A stretch of 64,000 bases of DNA from Scytonema hofmannii PCC 7110 (GTDB lineage Bacteria > Cyanobacteriota > Cyanobacteriia > Cyanobacteriales > Nostocaceae), in NCBI RefSeq assembly GCF_000346485.2, contig NZ_KQ976354.1, positions 927,031 to 991,030 on the forward strand. The letters are read 5' to 3'. Position numbers and translations under genes: made by a program. Below, piece by piece: positions 1 to 8,438 of the stretch (the first letter of the stretch is position 1; every line of letters starts with the position of its first letter). The notes under the pieces were generated by a model. It worked only from the letters and a program-made list of their open reading frames with translations, was not told where the DNA came from and did not search any database.

Positions 1-2
1 CC

Positions 3-1802
3 CTCTCCCCCTCTCCCCCTCCTCCATTCCCCACCTGGGAGGACGAACTGTATTTGGAATTCCATCGGGGTTGCTACACAACTCATGGCGATCAAAAACG
101 TTGGAACCGTCATTGTGAGGGGTTACTCTATCAAGCAGAGCTTTTTGCGGCTTGGGCAACATTGAGTTGTGGAGTGAGTTATCCGAAGAATGAGCTAGAA
201 TCGGCGTGGAAAAAGGTATTATTTAATCAATTTCACGATATTTTGCCCGGAACTTCGATTTCGCCAGTTTATACAGATGCATTACCAACTTGGCAAGAAG
301 TAGAACGGGTTGGTGGTAGTATTTTGCAGCAGTCTTTGAATGCGATCGCATCCCAAATCTCTCTACCGACACCTCCACGAAGAGAAGCACAACCGGTAGT
401 TATTTTCAATTCTCTCAATTGGGTGCGATCGCAGGTTGTTGAACTTGAATTTCCAGAAGTGGATGATGGGCAAAATCTGGATTGGACAATATATAATTTG
501 GATGGGCAAGAGGTTGAGTCTCAGAGACGTTTTATTGGATTTAGACGCGAATCGAATGGTGATGAAATACCAGTAACGTCAGTCTTGTTTTTTGCCAGCG
601 ATCTTCCTGCTTGTGGTTATCGTGTCTTCTGGCTATGTCCGTGTAAACCTACTTTACAGTCTGTTAAACCATTTGAAGAGTTTGTTTTAGAAAATGAGTG
701 TTTGCGAGTGACGATTGACTCAGAAACGGGTGATTTGTCCGGCGTCTTTGATAAAACCAATCAGCGTGAAGTTCTCAGTGGATTGGGAAATCAACTCCAA
801 GCATTCCAAGATAGGGGTCAGTACTGGGATGCTTGGAACATTGACCCAAATTATGCTCAACATCCTTTACCACCCGCAGAATTATTAAGCGTTCATCATT
901 TAGAACGGGGTACCTTACGAACCCGCGTGCGAGTAGTGCGAAGAATAGGTCAATCAACTTTTTCTCAAGATTACATTTTAGAAAAAGGGTCTGCTGTTCT
1001 TAAAATAGCTAACAAGGTTAATTGGCAAGAAAATCATGTTTTGGTAAAGGTAGCTTTTCCGCTAAACTTAGAAGCAGACTTTGCGACTTATGAGATTCCC
1101 TGTGGGGCTATTCGTCGGACTACTAAACCCACATCTCCAGCAGAAAAGGCAAAATGGGAAGTTCCCGCATTGCGTTGGGCAGATTTAACGGAAATTGAAA
1201 CCGCAGATGCACGCGGATGCACGCAGATGGAACAGGAAAATATCAGCGTCCATCTGCGTCCGTCTGCGGTTAAACATTCTTACGGTGTTAGTTTACTGAA
1301 TGATTGTAAATACGGTTACGACAGCCAACCCAACCAACTCCGCTTAACTTTGCTACGCAGTCCCGATTGGCCCAATCCGGAAGCAGATCGAGGTGATCAT
1401 GAATTTACTTATGCCTTATATCCTCATGCTGATAGTTGGGAAACAGCCCATACAGTACGACGGGGGTATGAATTAAATCTACCCTTACAAGTGCTGGTAC
1501 TGAATCCACAACAGTACAGTAGTAAAGGTTCTTTATCACCTAGTGGTAGTTTGTTGAACTTATCAAATGATAATTTAATCTTGATGGCTTTTAAGCAGTC
1601 AGAAGATGACCCAGAACAGTGGATTCTCAGGTGTTATGAATGTCATGGTAAGACAGCAGAGTTGCGCTTGCAAAGTGATTTGGGATTGACTTTAAATGAG
1701 TCGGTAGACTTATTGGAACGTTCTTTGAATTCTGACGATCCGCATACCGTAAAACCCTGGAAAATTATCGGCTTCAAGGTAGGTAAGAAGGAATTTAACT
1801 AG
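3..1802 (+). CDS. Alpha-mannosidase, GH38 family (5' partial)
   Basis: 3' part of a glycoside hydrolase family 38 alpha-mannosidase, which removes terminal alpha-mannose. The frame is open back to the window edge, so the N-terminal catalytic barrel lies outside. Seen directly: the family signature DELYLEFHRG near 42-71, then NQFHDILPG from about 225 in the helical middle domain, followed by the long C-terminal beta-sandwich region ending at the TAG at 1800-1802. The first standard in-frame start in the window is a TTG at 54, but it is the Leu of the conserved motif and not a real start. Two oddities are a proline-rich stretch encoded by the CT-rich bases 3-32 just before the motif, and an in-frame repeat insertion near 1199-1271. 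Family assignment is confident; substrate is unknown. Confidence 0.88.
   Translation, partial: LSPSPPPPFPTWEDELYLEFHRGCYTTHGDQKRWNRHCEGLLYQAELFAAWATLSCGVSYPKNELESAWKKVLFNQFHDILPGTSISPVYTDALPTWQEVERVGGSILQQSLNAIASQISLPTPPRREAQPVVIFNSLNWVRSQVVELEFPEVDDGQNLDWTIYNLDGQEVESQRRFIGFRRESNGDEIPVTSVLFFASDLPACGYRVFWLCPCKPTLQSVKPFEEFVLENECLRVTIDSETGDLSGVFDKTNQREVLSGLGNQLQAFQDRGQYWDAWNIDPNYAQHPLPPAELLSVHHLERGTLRTRVRVVRRIGQSTFSQDYILEKGSAVLKIANKVNWQENHVLVKVAFPLNLEADFATYEIPCGAIRRTTKPTSPAEKAKWEVPALRWADLTEIETADARGCTQMEQENISVHLRPSAVKHSYGVSLLNDCKYGYDSQPNQLRLTLLRSPDWPNPEADRGDHEFTYALYPHADSWETAHTVRRGYELNLPLQVLVLNPQQYSSKGSLSPSGSLLNLSNDNLILMAFKQSEDDPEQWILRCYECHGKTAELRLQSDLGLTLNESVDLLERSLNSDDPHTVKPWKIIGFKVGKKEFN
1199..1271. 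repeat. Dispersed palindromic repeat inside the mannosidase gene
   Basis: About 73 bp with nested inverted arms: AACCGCAGATG (1199-1209) pairs 10 of 11 with the end at 1261-1271, and ACGCAGATGG (1221-1230) pairs perfectly with CCATCTGCGT (1250-1259). The same CGCAGATG unit occurs between genes at 58079-58108. It is translated in frame, adding about 24 residues rich in Ala, Arg and Gln to the C-terminal beta-sandwich region. Confidence 0.75.
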
Positions 1803-1827
1803 TAGACTGCACTCTTGAGGAGCTACC

Positions 1828-1860
1828 AGATCCCCGACTTCTTCAAGAAGTCGGGGATCT
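1828..1860. terminator. Dispersed 33-bp palindrome, probable terminator of the mannosidase gene
   Basis: Near-perfect inverted repeat with 16-base arms (AGATCCCCGACTTCTT and its complement) 25 bp after the stop codon. There is no clear T run. An almost identical copy lies at 4545-4577, so this is a dispersed repeat that may also act as a 3' hairpin. Confidence 0.6.
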
Positions 1861-2114
1861 AAACCAACTTTACAATTAATATGGCAGACCACTCACTGGT
1901 TAGTTTTTCTATCTAAAGGATGTACCTGCTTAGACAATACTGCGTCACAATATCAATGTAGGATTATAACCTTATATATTTTGGTGTTGTATATACAAAA
2001 AGTTGAATTTTCTAGAGTAATTTTTCACTGGTCTACTGATAAGAAATTAACCAGAAATTATACAACACCTTCATTTATCCACATAAGTGATTAAATCTCC
2101 AATTGGTAGGAAAA

Positions 2115-2912
2115 ATGCCTAATAATATCAAAGAGCAAATTCAAGCCGATCTTCAACAAGCAAAACAAACTGGACAGCTAAGAAGCGATCGCATTCGAGA
2201 AATTGTCAAAGGAGCAGTTTCTCAGGTAGCTTCTGAGTTTAAAGAAGGTTCAAGCGAACTTCGTACTCTTGTCAAAGATGCTATCTCTACAGTGATTGAG
2301 AACTTACAAGACAAAGGGGGCGAACTCAAAGAAGAGGTGACAGCCTCTATTGAGGGAGCTCTAGAAGCAATTAATAGTAAAAGACACGAAGCGATCGCAA
2401 AAACTCAAGCCGAGGTTCAGCAGCTACAGGCTAAATTGGACGAACAAGAAGATAAAATCCAACAAGAAGTAGAAGGTATACTAGCAGAAATCCAAGAAAC
2501 AGGTAAAGAGAACTCTTCTTCCACCAAAACTGCGGTAGACTCTGCTATTAATGCCGTCAAAGATAGTGAGGAAGTTGCTTTGCTTAAGAAACGCTACGCT
2601 CAATTGCAAGGACAGCTAGCCATTGTACGAGCTAACATAACTGCACGGTACGGTGGACGTTCCCAAGAGGTTCAAGGGTATCTAGACGAAGCAAAGAACT
2701 GGTTTAACCAGGCTCGTCCACAAGCAGAAGTCGTAGTTACACAGGTACAAGAAAAGCACTCTCAAATCGATGAAAAAATTGGAGAAGCAGGTACTGCACT
2801 AGCTAGAAAAGAGCGACAAATCAGACAAATCTTGAGAGATTTATTATTAGCAGCAGCAGATAAATTTAAAGACAAAGATTCCGTAAAAGACCAGGAAACA
2901 GTCAATAAATAG
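2115..2912 (+). CDS. Coiled-coil hypothetical protein
   Basis: Soluble, highly charged, largely alpha-helical protein of 265 residues with no signal peptide or membrane segment. Heptad-like stretches run through most of the length, for example around AEVQQLQAKLDEQEDKIQQE near residue 100, with Ala/Glu/Lys-rich segments typical of apolipoprotein-like or LEA-like helical proteins. A TTG 12 bases upstream is in frame, but the ATG at 2115 is preferred because AGGA sits 4 bases before it. It stands alone on its strand. I do not recognise a named family; a structural or stress role is a guess from composition only. Confidence 0.7.
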   Translation: MPNNIKEQIQADLQQAKQTGQLRSDRIREIVKGAVSQVASEFKEGSSELRTLVKDAISTVIENLQDKGGELKEEVTASIEGALEAINSKRHEAIAKTQAEVQQLQAKLDEQEDKIQQEVEGILAEIQETGKENSSSTKTAVDSAINAVKDSEEVALLKKRYAQLQGQLAIVRANITARYGGRSQEVQGYLDEAKNWFNQARPQAEVVVTQVQEKHSQIDEKIGEAGTALARKERQIRQILRDLLLAAADKFKDKDSVKDQETVNK

Positions 2913-3220
2913 AGACTTTAATTGTAGGTAGGGCTAAAGCCCACCTTTTTTCATCTATTAAAATCACAGTCTTAAGGGCTTTCCAAGAAATATATTATCC
3001 CAGAATGTCTACAATACAGTTCAGTTAAGCAGTTATTTAGAAACCCGGTATCTTGGAGATACCGGGTTTATTCTACTATGTCTTACGTTTTTGATGTTGA
3101 CCAGTTACTTATACAACATAAGCCCCTAAATTTATTTATGCAAGACAAGAAATTGATTCATTATTCAAATTCCCTACTTTTAACCATGGGGATTAACTAG
3201 TCACCAGTCGCTGCTCACTG
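2913..3220. other. Intergenic region with hairpin
   Basis: No gene seen. A strong hairpin at 3041-3069 has 13-base arms (AAACCCGGTATCT and its complement) around a TGG loop and is followed by TATTCT. It resembles the palindromic repeats seen elsewhere here and could terminate transcription from either side. Confidence 0.5.
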
Positions 3221-3412
3221 TTAATATATTTCTCCCTCTCTATTCAGTTTCTCTTCATACTTAGCAATCACCCAGATTGCATGAATACTACCGGGAAGCC
3301 AGCCCAAAAGGGTCAGTAAAACGTTGATGAACAAAGTTGGACCAATTCCAACTGTTAGAAAAACACCTAAAGGAGGCACCAATAAACCGAGAAGAAAACG
3401 AACTATTTTCAT
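3221..3412 (-). CDS. YqaE/Pmp3 family membrane protein
   Basis: 63-residue protein with two hydrophobic segments (about residues 4-22 and 28-50) separated by a short turn. The segment LPGSIHAIWVI matches the conserved core of the Pmp3/UPF0057 family, small inner-membrane proteins linked in other organisms to salt, cold and membrane-potential stress. The length is normal for the family. The ATG at 3412 opens directly on the hydrophobic segment; the upstream AAGAAGT is a weak ribosome site. The next gene on the strand is another small membrane protein 142 bp away, so co-transcription is possible. Confidence 0.85.
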   Translation of the reverse strand: MKIVRFLLGLLVPPLGVFLTVGIGPTLFINVLLTLLGWLPGSIHAIWVIAKYEEKLNREGEIY

Positions 3413-3554
3413 GGGATTGTTACTTCTTAATTTAAACTCTTTTACTCACATTATCTTGAAGTTACCGAATAAATGAATCCACCACATGGACTATGTTAGT
3501 TCGGTATTAAGTAGAGACCAAATTTTCAACGGCTCTACAAATAGATAGGAAAAT

Positions 3555-3950
3555 CTAGCTGGATGGTAATTCAGCCTTTGTTTTGTCTTCACTGCTCTTC
3601 AAAGACAGGTCTTTTTCAACAAAGTAATTGTTGATGAAGGTATTAGCAAAAGAAAGAACTACCGGACCTAAAAGAAAAGCAATGATTCCATGAACGCTAA
3701 ACCCTGGAACTAAGAATGCAGATAAAGCAAAACAGATGCCATTAACAACGAGTGAAAACGCGCCCAAGGTTACAAGGTTAAGAGGAAGAGAGAGAGTTGA
3801 TAGCACTGGCTTAACTGAACCGTTGATTAAACCAATCACTACAGCAGCAATCATAGCAGATGGAAAATTAGCTATGTTCACACCAGGAACGACTAGATCG
3901 ACAATTAGCAGACTCAAAGCTGTAGCAAGTGCGGTTAGAAAGATACCCAT
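3555..3950 (-). CDS. Phage holin family 4 / YvlD-type membrane protein
   Basis: About 131 residues with four predicted membrane segments and a charged C-terminal tail (SEDKTKAE). The pattern, including VIGLINGSVKPVL in the second helix and LPLNLVTLGAF before the third, matches the YvlD/DUF360 family, which databases group with 'mycobacterial 4 TMS phage holin' proteins. Despite the name these are usually chromosomal envelope proteins of unknown function. A TTG at 3956 is in frame, but the ATG at 3950 is preferred. It lies between the Pmp3-like gene and a ferredoxin gene on the same strand. Confidence 0.78.
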   Translation of the reverse strand: MGIFLTALATALSLLIVDLVVPGVNIANFPSAMIAAVVIGLINGSVKPVLSTLSLPLNLVTLGAFSLVVNGICFALSAFLVPGFSVHGIIAFLLGPVVLSFANTFINNYFVEKDLSLKSSEDKTKAELPSS

Positions 3951-4176
3951 AATCAATGTACCTAAAAACTAGAGTTTTAATGTCCTATTACGATCTTTAA
4001 TCGACACGTTATGCTTCAACATCTCTAGTAAGGCAGATTTGGCTTATCCATTTGGATGGGCTTTAATACAATATAGGAGTAAAGATTTGAGAAGAAAGTC
4101 CTTATAAAGAAAATCTTAACAATCGATATGACTCAAAGGAGCTATACACCTTCTGATACCTTAATTATTCTGATGG

Positions 4177-4506
4177 CTATGTAATATTTTTAAAGTAAAG
4201 AGACAATTTATACAAAACTTCTTCTTGATGAGTTTCTAAAGTACAATCAGATAAGGGATACGCAACACAAGTTATGGTGTAACCCCTCTCTATTTCATTC
4301 GGACGCAAAAACTTTTGCTCGCTTTGATCGACTTCTCCAGTTACAAGCTTAGCAACGCAGGCTGAACATTCTCCCTGCTTGCATCCAGATGGTAAGCGGA
4401 TACCCGCGTCTTCTGCTATATCCAGAATATATTGGTCATCCGGTACTTCGATAATGCGATCTAAGCCAATATTAGAATTGATCAGTCGAACTTTATAAAC
4501 TGCCAT
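4177..4506 (-). CDS. [2Fe-2S] ferredoxin, plant type
   Basis: 109-residue soluble electron carrier. The four cluster ligands are visible: Cys42, Cys47 and Cys50 in SGCKQGECSAC and Cys80 in TITCVAYP, giving C-x4-C-x2-C-x29-C as in PetF-type ferredoxins. The C-terminus is about 10 residues longer than typical photosynthetic ferredoxin and ends in an unusual LYKLSLYFKNIT tail. It is not next to an oxidoreductase, so the partner cannot be inferred. Start ATG at 4506; ribosome site weak. Confidence 0.9.
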   Translation of the reverse strand: MAVYKVRLINSNIGLDRIIEVPDDQYILDIAEDAGIRLPSGCKQGECSACVAKLVTGEVDQSEQKFLRPNEIERGYTITCVAYPLSDCTLETHQEEVLYKLSLYFKNIT

Positions 4507-4544
4507 CTACTGTTTTTGATATAAATTGATGAGTAATTTTGCTC

Positions 4545-4577
4545 AGATCCCCGACTTCTTTGAGAAGTCGGGGATCT
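4545..4577. repeat. Dispersed palindrome, second copy
   Basis: Inverted repeat with arms AGATCCCCGACTTCT and complement, nearly identical to 1828-1860. It lies between the stop of the hydrolase gene and the start of the ferredoxin gene, both on the minus strand, so it could terminate the hydrolase transcript. Confidence 0.7.
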
Positions 4578-4618
4578 TGCAGTGCATTCCACAAGAAAAA
4601 GTGCGTATCACACCATTG

Positions 4619-6301
4619 CTAGTTGTTGATTTGAGTATGTTTATACAGATGTGGTGAAAGAATAACTTGAATCTGTTTGTTCTGACACTCTTGAGAGAAA
4701 GCTTGGATTTGCTCGTCCCCATGCTCTTGCGTTAACAAAGAATTGAGAAATCCCTGAAATCCTAAAAAGGCTAGTTTGTAGATAGCCTGCTGACTAAACT
4801 GACCCTGAAAGTAGCCAGTGTGGGTATCAACTCCATTAGAAGCGTCATTATTACTAGCTTTACGTGTATATGCAAATGTTAGAGAAACATAATCCCAAAA
4901 GTTTATAGCTGGCTTTTGTATAGCCAAACTCACAATTCCTATATTTTGACTCTTATCATCTTTATAATCTGTACAATCAAAGTAAGTGAATAAGTCTGCA
5001 GGCTGTAACTCAGTTTCTGAGAATGTCCTCATTTCTTCAAGTTTTCTATGTTCCCTGTTAGAAGAGCGAATTTCTAGATATTTATAGGGTCGCTCAAACG
5101 TGTAACTATCAGCATTGCCTTGCCGATCTAAATTAACAATTCCATATGTAGGGGTGCGACCAACTTTATCATGTTGGTTAGTGAAATGACTTACTGTTAC
5201 ATTACCAAGCCTGTAACCACTAATACGAGTCTTAGCAGGAAAACTAAAGTAATTTGCTGCTGTAGAGTTAACTCTCAAAGGTAGATCGCCCTCGTTACAA
5301 AAGATATAAGCTTCCTGGCAGCGTCGTAAGGAAGAACGTAGAAAGTTAGCTCGTCCTGGTAAAATAGTTTCTACGGGAATATCAGGTGCAACTAAAACAA
5401 GTTGTCCTAAGCAAAATACATTGCCAATATTTGAAGAAGGTATTTTGTTGATAGATTGAACGTCAAAAATATCCGAAAGAATACGAATGACATTAGTGAC
5501 TACAAAACACCCCATGCTATGACCAATAAATGATAATTTGATTCGCTTATCTTTCGCTTCCTTATGTACAGTAAAATCAACCTGTCTTAACAATTCTATT
5601 AAATCTATAACTCCATAGTTACTAGCTCTATAAACATCACGAAAATAGGCACTTATTCTCAAAAGAATTAGCGCAAAAATAACGGAAGTTGCAATCACAG
5701 ACGGAATTAAAAAAGCTGTGAATAAATGAACAAGGCTAGACGGTAATCGATTGAAAAATAGGAAAATTAGTGTAGTGACTATGCTAATTCCTAGCCCTAT
5801 ACTTAAGGTACCAGCTAATACAATTGGTAGAGCATTCAGTGCATAGCCGAGCTTTTCTTTAAAGGTGCCTGACTGGTCTTTTTTAAAGGGATTCTCGGAT
5901 GGCCATCTGTATCCTATAAATATATATTTATTTTTTTGTTCAAGATTTTCATTAACGTAATCATAAATCTTTTTACATCCTTTCTCCGTATCAGAAGGTG
6001 TAGAACTGTATCCATGAATATTTATGACAATTTCTGGTTCCTGACTTTCTATTAAATATCTTGCAATCTTTTCAATGACTCCTTTAGTTGAAGTTTCATC
6101 TTGCTCGGCGATCGGAATAAAAAATTGTGGGTTAGCAGGTTTTTGTAAATGTTCTATATCATTGTCAGCTTTTTCGACATTGAGCGTTGCAGTACTAACG
6201 ACTAAATAACCAGGTACTGTTGCCGATTTATTTTCTTTAAATTCGTAAATTTTGTACTGTTCAGCATCTAGAAGACTAGTAGCATCAGTATGAGAGTTCA
6301 T
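4619..6301 (-). CDS. Membrane-associated alpha/beta hydrolase (lipase/esterase-like)
   Basis: 560 residues. An oxyanion-hole type HGYSS follows a beta strand near residue 100, and the nucleophile elbow GHSMG lies near residue 260, so the alpha/beta hydrolase fold is well supported. Between them sit two clear membrane segments (about residues 155-185 and 190-215), an insertion that would tether the enzyme to the membrane. It resembles DUF900-like hydrolases; substrate unknown. The ATG at 6301 is supported by AAGGAG about 10 bases upstream. It is flanked by dispersed palindromes and appears monocistronic. Confidence 0.75.
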   Translation of the reverse strand: MNSHTDATSLLDAEQYKIYEFKENKSATVPGYLVVSTATLNVEKADNDIEHLQKPANPQFFIPIAEQDETSTKGVIEKIARYLIESQEPEIVINIHGYSSTPSDTEKGCKKIYDYVNENLEQKNKYIFIGYRWPSENPFKKDQSGTFKEKLGYALNALPIVLAGTLSIGLGISIVTTLIFLFFNRLPSSLVHLFTAFLIPSVIATSVIFALILLRISAYFRDVYRASNYGVIDLIELLRQVDFTVHKEAKDKRIKLSFIGHSMGCFVVTNVIRILSDIFDVQSINKIPSSNIGNVFCLGQLVLVAPDIPVETILPGRANFLRSSLRRCQEAYIFCNEGDLPLRVNSTAANYFSFPAKTRISGYRLGNVTVSHFTNQHDKVGRTPTYGIVNLDRQGNADSYTFERPYKYLEIRSSNREHRKLEEMRTFSETELQPADLFTYFDCTDYKDDKSQNIGIVSLAIQKPAINFWDYVSLTFAYTRKASNNDASNGVDTHTGYFQGQFSQQAIYKLAFLGFQGFLNSLLTQEHGDEQIQAFSQECQNKQIQVILSPHLYKHTQINN

Positions 6302-6456
6302 AAAGTGTGTACTCCTTTACATCTCAAAGTCATTTAACAAAATTAAAAACTACGTAACAAAGTTGCCTATTTTTTTAAATTAACTAATGATTGTGTAACT
6401 GAAGTCTGTTTTGCTATATGGCAATCCTAAATCATTCGTAAGAAATTGATAACCGA

Positions 6457-6530
6457 ACGGGCGAATAAAATTCGCTACTATACAAACAAAGTCCACCTAC
6501 GTGGACTTTATCAGATAACCTGCCGCCCGT
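6457..6530. repeat. Dispersed palindromic repeat
   Basis: Element between ACGGGCG and CGCCCGT ends with a central perfect palindrome AAAGTCCAC (6488-6496) / GTGGACTTT (6501-6509). No coding potential. It sits in the gap between two minus-strand genes. Confidence 0.65.
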
Positions 6531-6565
6531 ATTTCTTATCACAAATCCATGACTAGCTAACCGCT

Positions 6566-6599
6566 TACTGGTCACTGGTCACTGGTCACTGGTCACTGA
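6566..6599. repeat. Heptamer tandem repeat (CCAGTGA unit, minus strand)
   Basis: Just under five consecutive 7-bp units read as CCAGTGA on the minus strand. The stop TGA of the neighbouring gene (6593-6595) falls inside the array. The same unit is found at 9951-9990 and 21330-21358. Confidence 0.85.
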
Positions 6600-7084
6600 A
6601 ATACTTTGGAAAGTCGGAAGCGATCGCTACGAATTTTACGACCACCTTGCCAAACTTCTACTCTATCAGGATTGACAATATAGGAATAGCTACCGTTATT
6701 TGCACGATATTTAGATTTGCCCACAACCTTAGCAGGTAGTTTCACAGGTTTATTCGGATCTTTCTTGGATTTCCCGACATATAAAATTTGATTGTTTTCC
6801 TTGTAAACTTTGACAATAAAGTTGGCTGTCTCACCTTCAAGGATCGTAGTAATACTGTACCGATTTTTAGCTCTTGAGGTAGCAGCAGGTTTCTTTTGTG
6901 ATGGTGAAGTTGGTTGTGTCTTAGAGTATGGTGAGACAAAATCAATAGTGAAAGCCGTTTGAGGACTTTTAAGCGAACCTTGTGCTGTTTGTGATAAAAC
7001 GTGGTTACTTGTACCGAACAGAGTGGCAGAAGTCATAAATGCTATCAAACCATAACTGGCTTGCGAACTTCTCACTTTTTGCAT
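6593..7084 (-). CDS. Secreted protein with the same C-terminal domain as the M23 peptidase
   Basis: 163 residues. An N-terminal hydrophobic segment (about 12-30) is probably a signal peptide, then a Ser/Pro/Lys-rich linker, then a domain of about 75 residues containing LEGETANFIVKVY, YRANNGSYSY and NPDRVEVWQGG. This domain aligns clearly with the C-terminus of the M23 peptidase at 8439-9455 (LEGETVSVHVKVC, YQANNGSFWY, SPQKVEVWQNG). The ATG at 7084 is chosen because a very strong GGGGGGAGGA lies just before it; a TTG further out lacks such a site. The last codons run into a heptamer repeat that supplies the stop. Function unknown; a wall or surface role is inferred from the paralogue. Confidence 0.7.
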   Translation of the reverse strand: MQKVRSSQASYGLIAFMTSATLFGTSNHVLSQTAQGSLKSPQTAFTIDFVSPYSKTQPTSPSQKKPAATSRAKNRYSITTILEGETANFIVKVYKENNQILYVGKSKKDPNKPVKLPAKVVGKSKYRANNGSYSYIVNPDRVEVWQGGRKIRSDRFRLSKVFQ

Positions 7085-7130
7085 AAAATTCCTCCCCCCT
7101 AACAAAGATGGTTCAAAACATCCGTGGTTA

Positions 7131-7160
7131 ATTGCTGTTACAGTGTCATAACGACAACAT
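7131..7160 (-). promoter_or_regulatory. Upstream element shared with the M23 gene
   Basis: The block ATTGCTGTTACAGTGT...ACGACAACA is almost identical to 9501-9526, which lies at the same distance upstream of the paralogous M23 gene. It contains the 9-bp palindrome CTGTTACAG and may be a shared promoter or operator. Confidence 0.45.
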
Positions 7161-7319
7161 CAGGAGAATTAGCGGTATAATCTATAGCAACGTAAAGACA
7201 AAGATAAGAGAGAATCAACACAAAAATACCCTGCCTTTCCACAATATATATATAAGACAGGGTGTTTTACAGTTTGTTAGTTCAGTTGAAAGGGATTTTT
7301 AAATGACAACGATATGGCA

Positions 7320-8051
7320 TTAATACCCATTGTTGTATCTGCTACTACCGTTGTAGTAACTGTTGTAGTAACGGCGATTGCCTGTACCGTAGTAACCGTT
7401 GTTGTAGCGGCGATTGCCTCTAGAGTAGTAGCCGTTCCGAGATGGTCTGTAAACGTATACAGTACGATATACAGGACGGTATACTACACGCTGATATCCA
7501 TATCTTCCACCAGAACCGTAGTAAGCTCTTCTGTGGTATCTTCCGCCTGTACCGTAGTGAGCTCTTCTGTGGTATCTTCCGCCTGTACCGTAGCAGTAGC
7601 AGTTTCTGTTATATCTACCACCAACGCCATAGCCAGGACGAGTTCCATAACCAGGGGTTGTGCTAATCCAGCTAGAGGAAACCCAATTACCAGTGCTTAA
7701 CTGAACAAATCCACGTCTGGCTCTTACAGGTGATGCAAGTGCTGCACCATTTCTGACACTACCAATTACAGGATAGTAGTAGCCCGGACCAGAGCGAACA
7801 TTGAGGTTGCCACCATTGGTGTTTACATAGTACTGGTAACCACGACCATAGTAAGCAGCTGAAGCTGGTTGAACTTGACCTAGAATTGCAAATAATGTAC
7901 CAATAGTACCCAGGCTAGCAAGAGTTAACCAAGTAGATTTGAATTGTCTGTTCCAACGAAATTGGAATTGAAACTCAGGAAGATCGTATTCAGCATCTTC
8001 CGTTGCCTCTGCATAGGCACTATCCAGTAGAGAATAAGCAAGATATTCCAC
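7320..8051 (-). CDS. Secreted SH3b-domain protein with Gly/Tyr/Arg-rich tail
   Basis: 243 residues. An unusual 40-residue charged leader precedes a hydrophobic segment (about 40-62) ending in PASA, probably an export signal. A bacterial SH3 domain follows with the hallmark GNLNVRSGPG at about residue 80, a fold that usually binds peptidoglycan or cell-wall peptides. The last 110 residues are low-complexity repeats of YGTGGRYHRR and YNNGYYG type; two units are nearly identical at the DNA level (around 7520-7600), a sign of recent expansion. The start is GTG at 8051, with AAGGAG 6 bases upstream. It lies among other secreted wall-type genes. Confidence 0.82.
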   Translation of the reverse strand: MEYLAYSLLDSAYAEATEDAEYDLPEFQFQFRWNRQFKSTWLTLASLGTIGTLFAILGQVQPASAAYYGRGYQYYVNTNGGNLNVRSGPGYYYPVIGSVRNGAALASPVRARRGFVQLSTGNWVSSSWISTTPGYGTRPGYGVGGRYNRNCYCYGTGGRYHRRAHYGTGGRYHRRAYYGSGGRYGYQRVVYRPVYRTVYVYRPSRNGYYSRGNRRYNNGYYGTGNRRYYNSYYNGSSRYNNGY

Positions 8052-8438
8052 AAAAATCTCCTTCTTTAAAAAGTATGCTAGATGTAGAGATTTGCCTTGC
8101 CCGTTTCCGTGTTAATTCTGAGTATTTCCGAAAATACTCAAGTAATAGTATATGGCTTAATGTAGAAATTTTTACTTAGAAATTGAAAAAAAAAATTAAT
8201 ATTTGTCACAAAACTCGGAGATCGTCAAATTTATCATAGCGATCGCAAAAATTTTCATAAAATGTGATTCAGATCGCTGACAAATAATTGAGTTTAGAGG
8301 AAGCAGAAGGCAGAGGGCAGAGGGCAGAAGATGCAAAATGTTATCATGCAAGCTTTTGATTGATTTTTAATGGTTGATTTATTTACACTAAGTTGTACTA
8401 GCAACTTCTCCCGTGTCTCTCGCGTCCCAATTTCTTCT
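8052..8438. other. Intergenic region upstream of the SH3b gene
   Basis: No gene. It holds the promoter region of the SH3b gene, a HIP1-like site near 8240, and a short purine-rich heptamer array (GGCAGAG units, about 8300-8331) next to the 3' end of the M23 gene. Confidence 0.4.

Noticed and set aside
7314-7700. Plus-strand ORF rich in Val, Thr and Ser
   Set aside because: Antisense shadow of the repeat tail of the SH3b gene.
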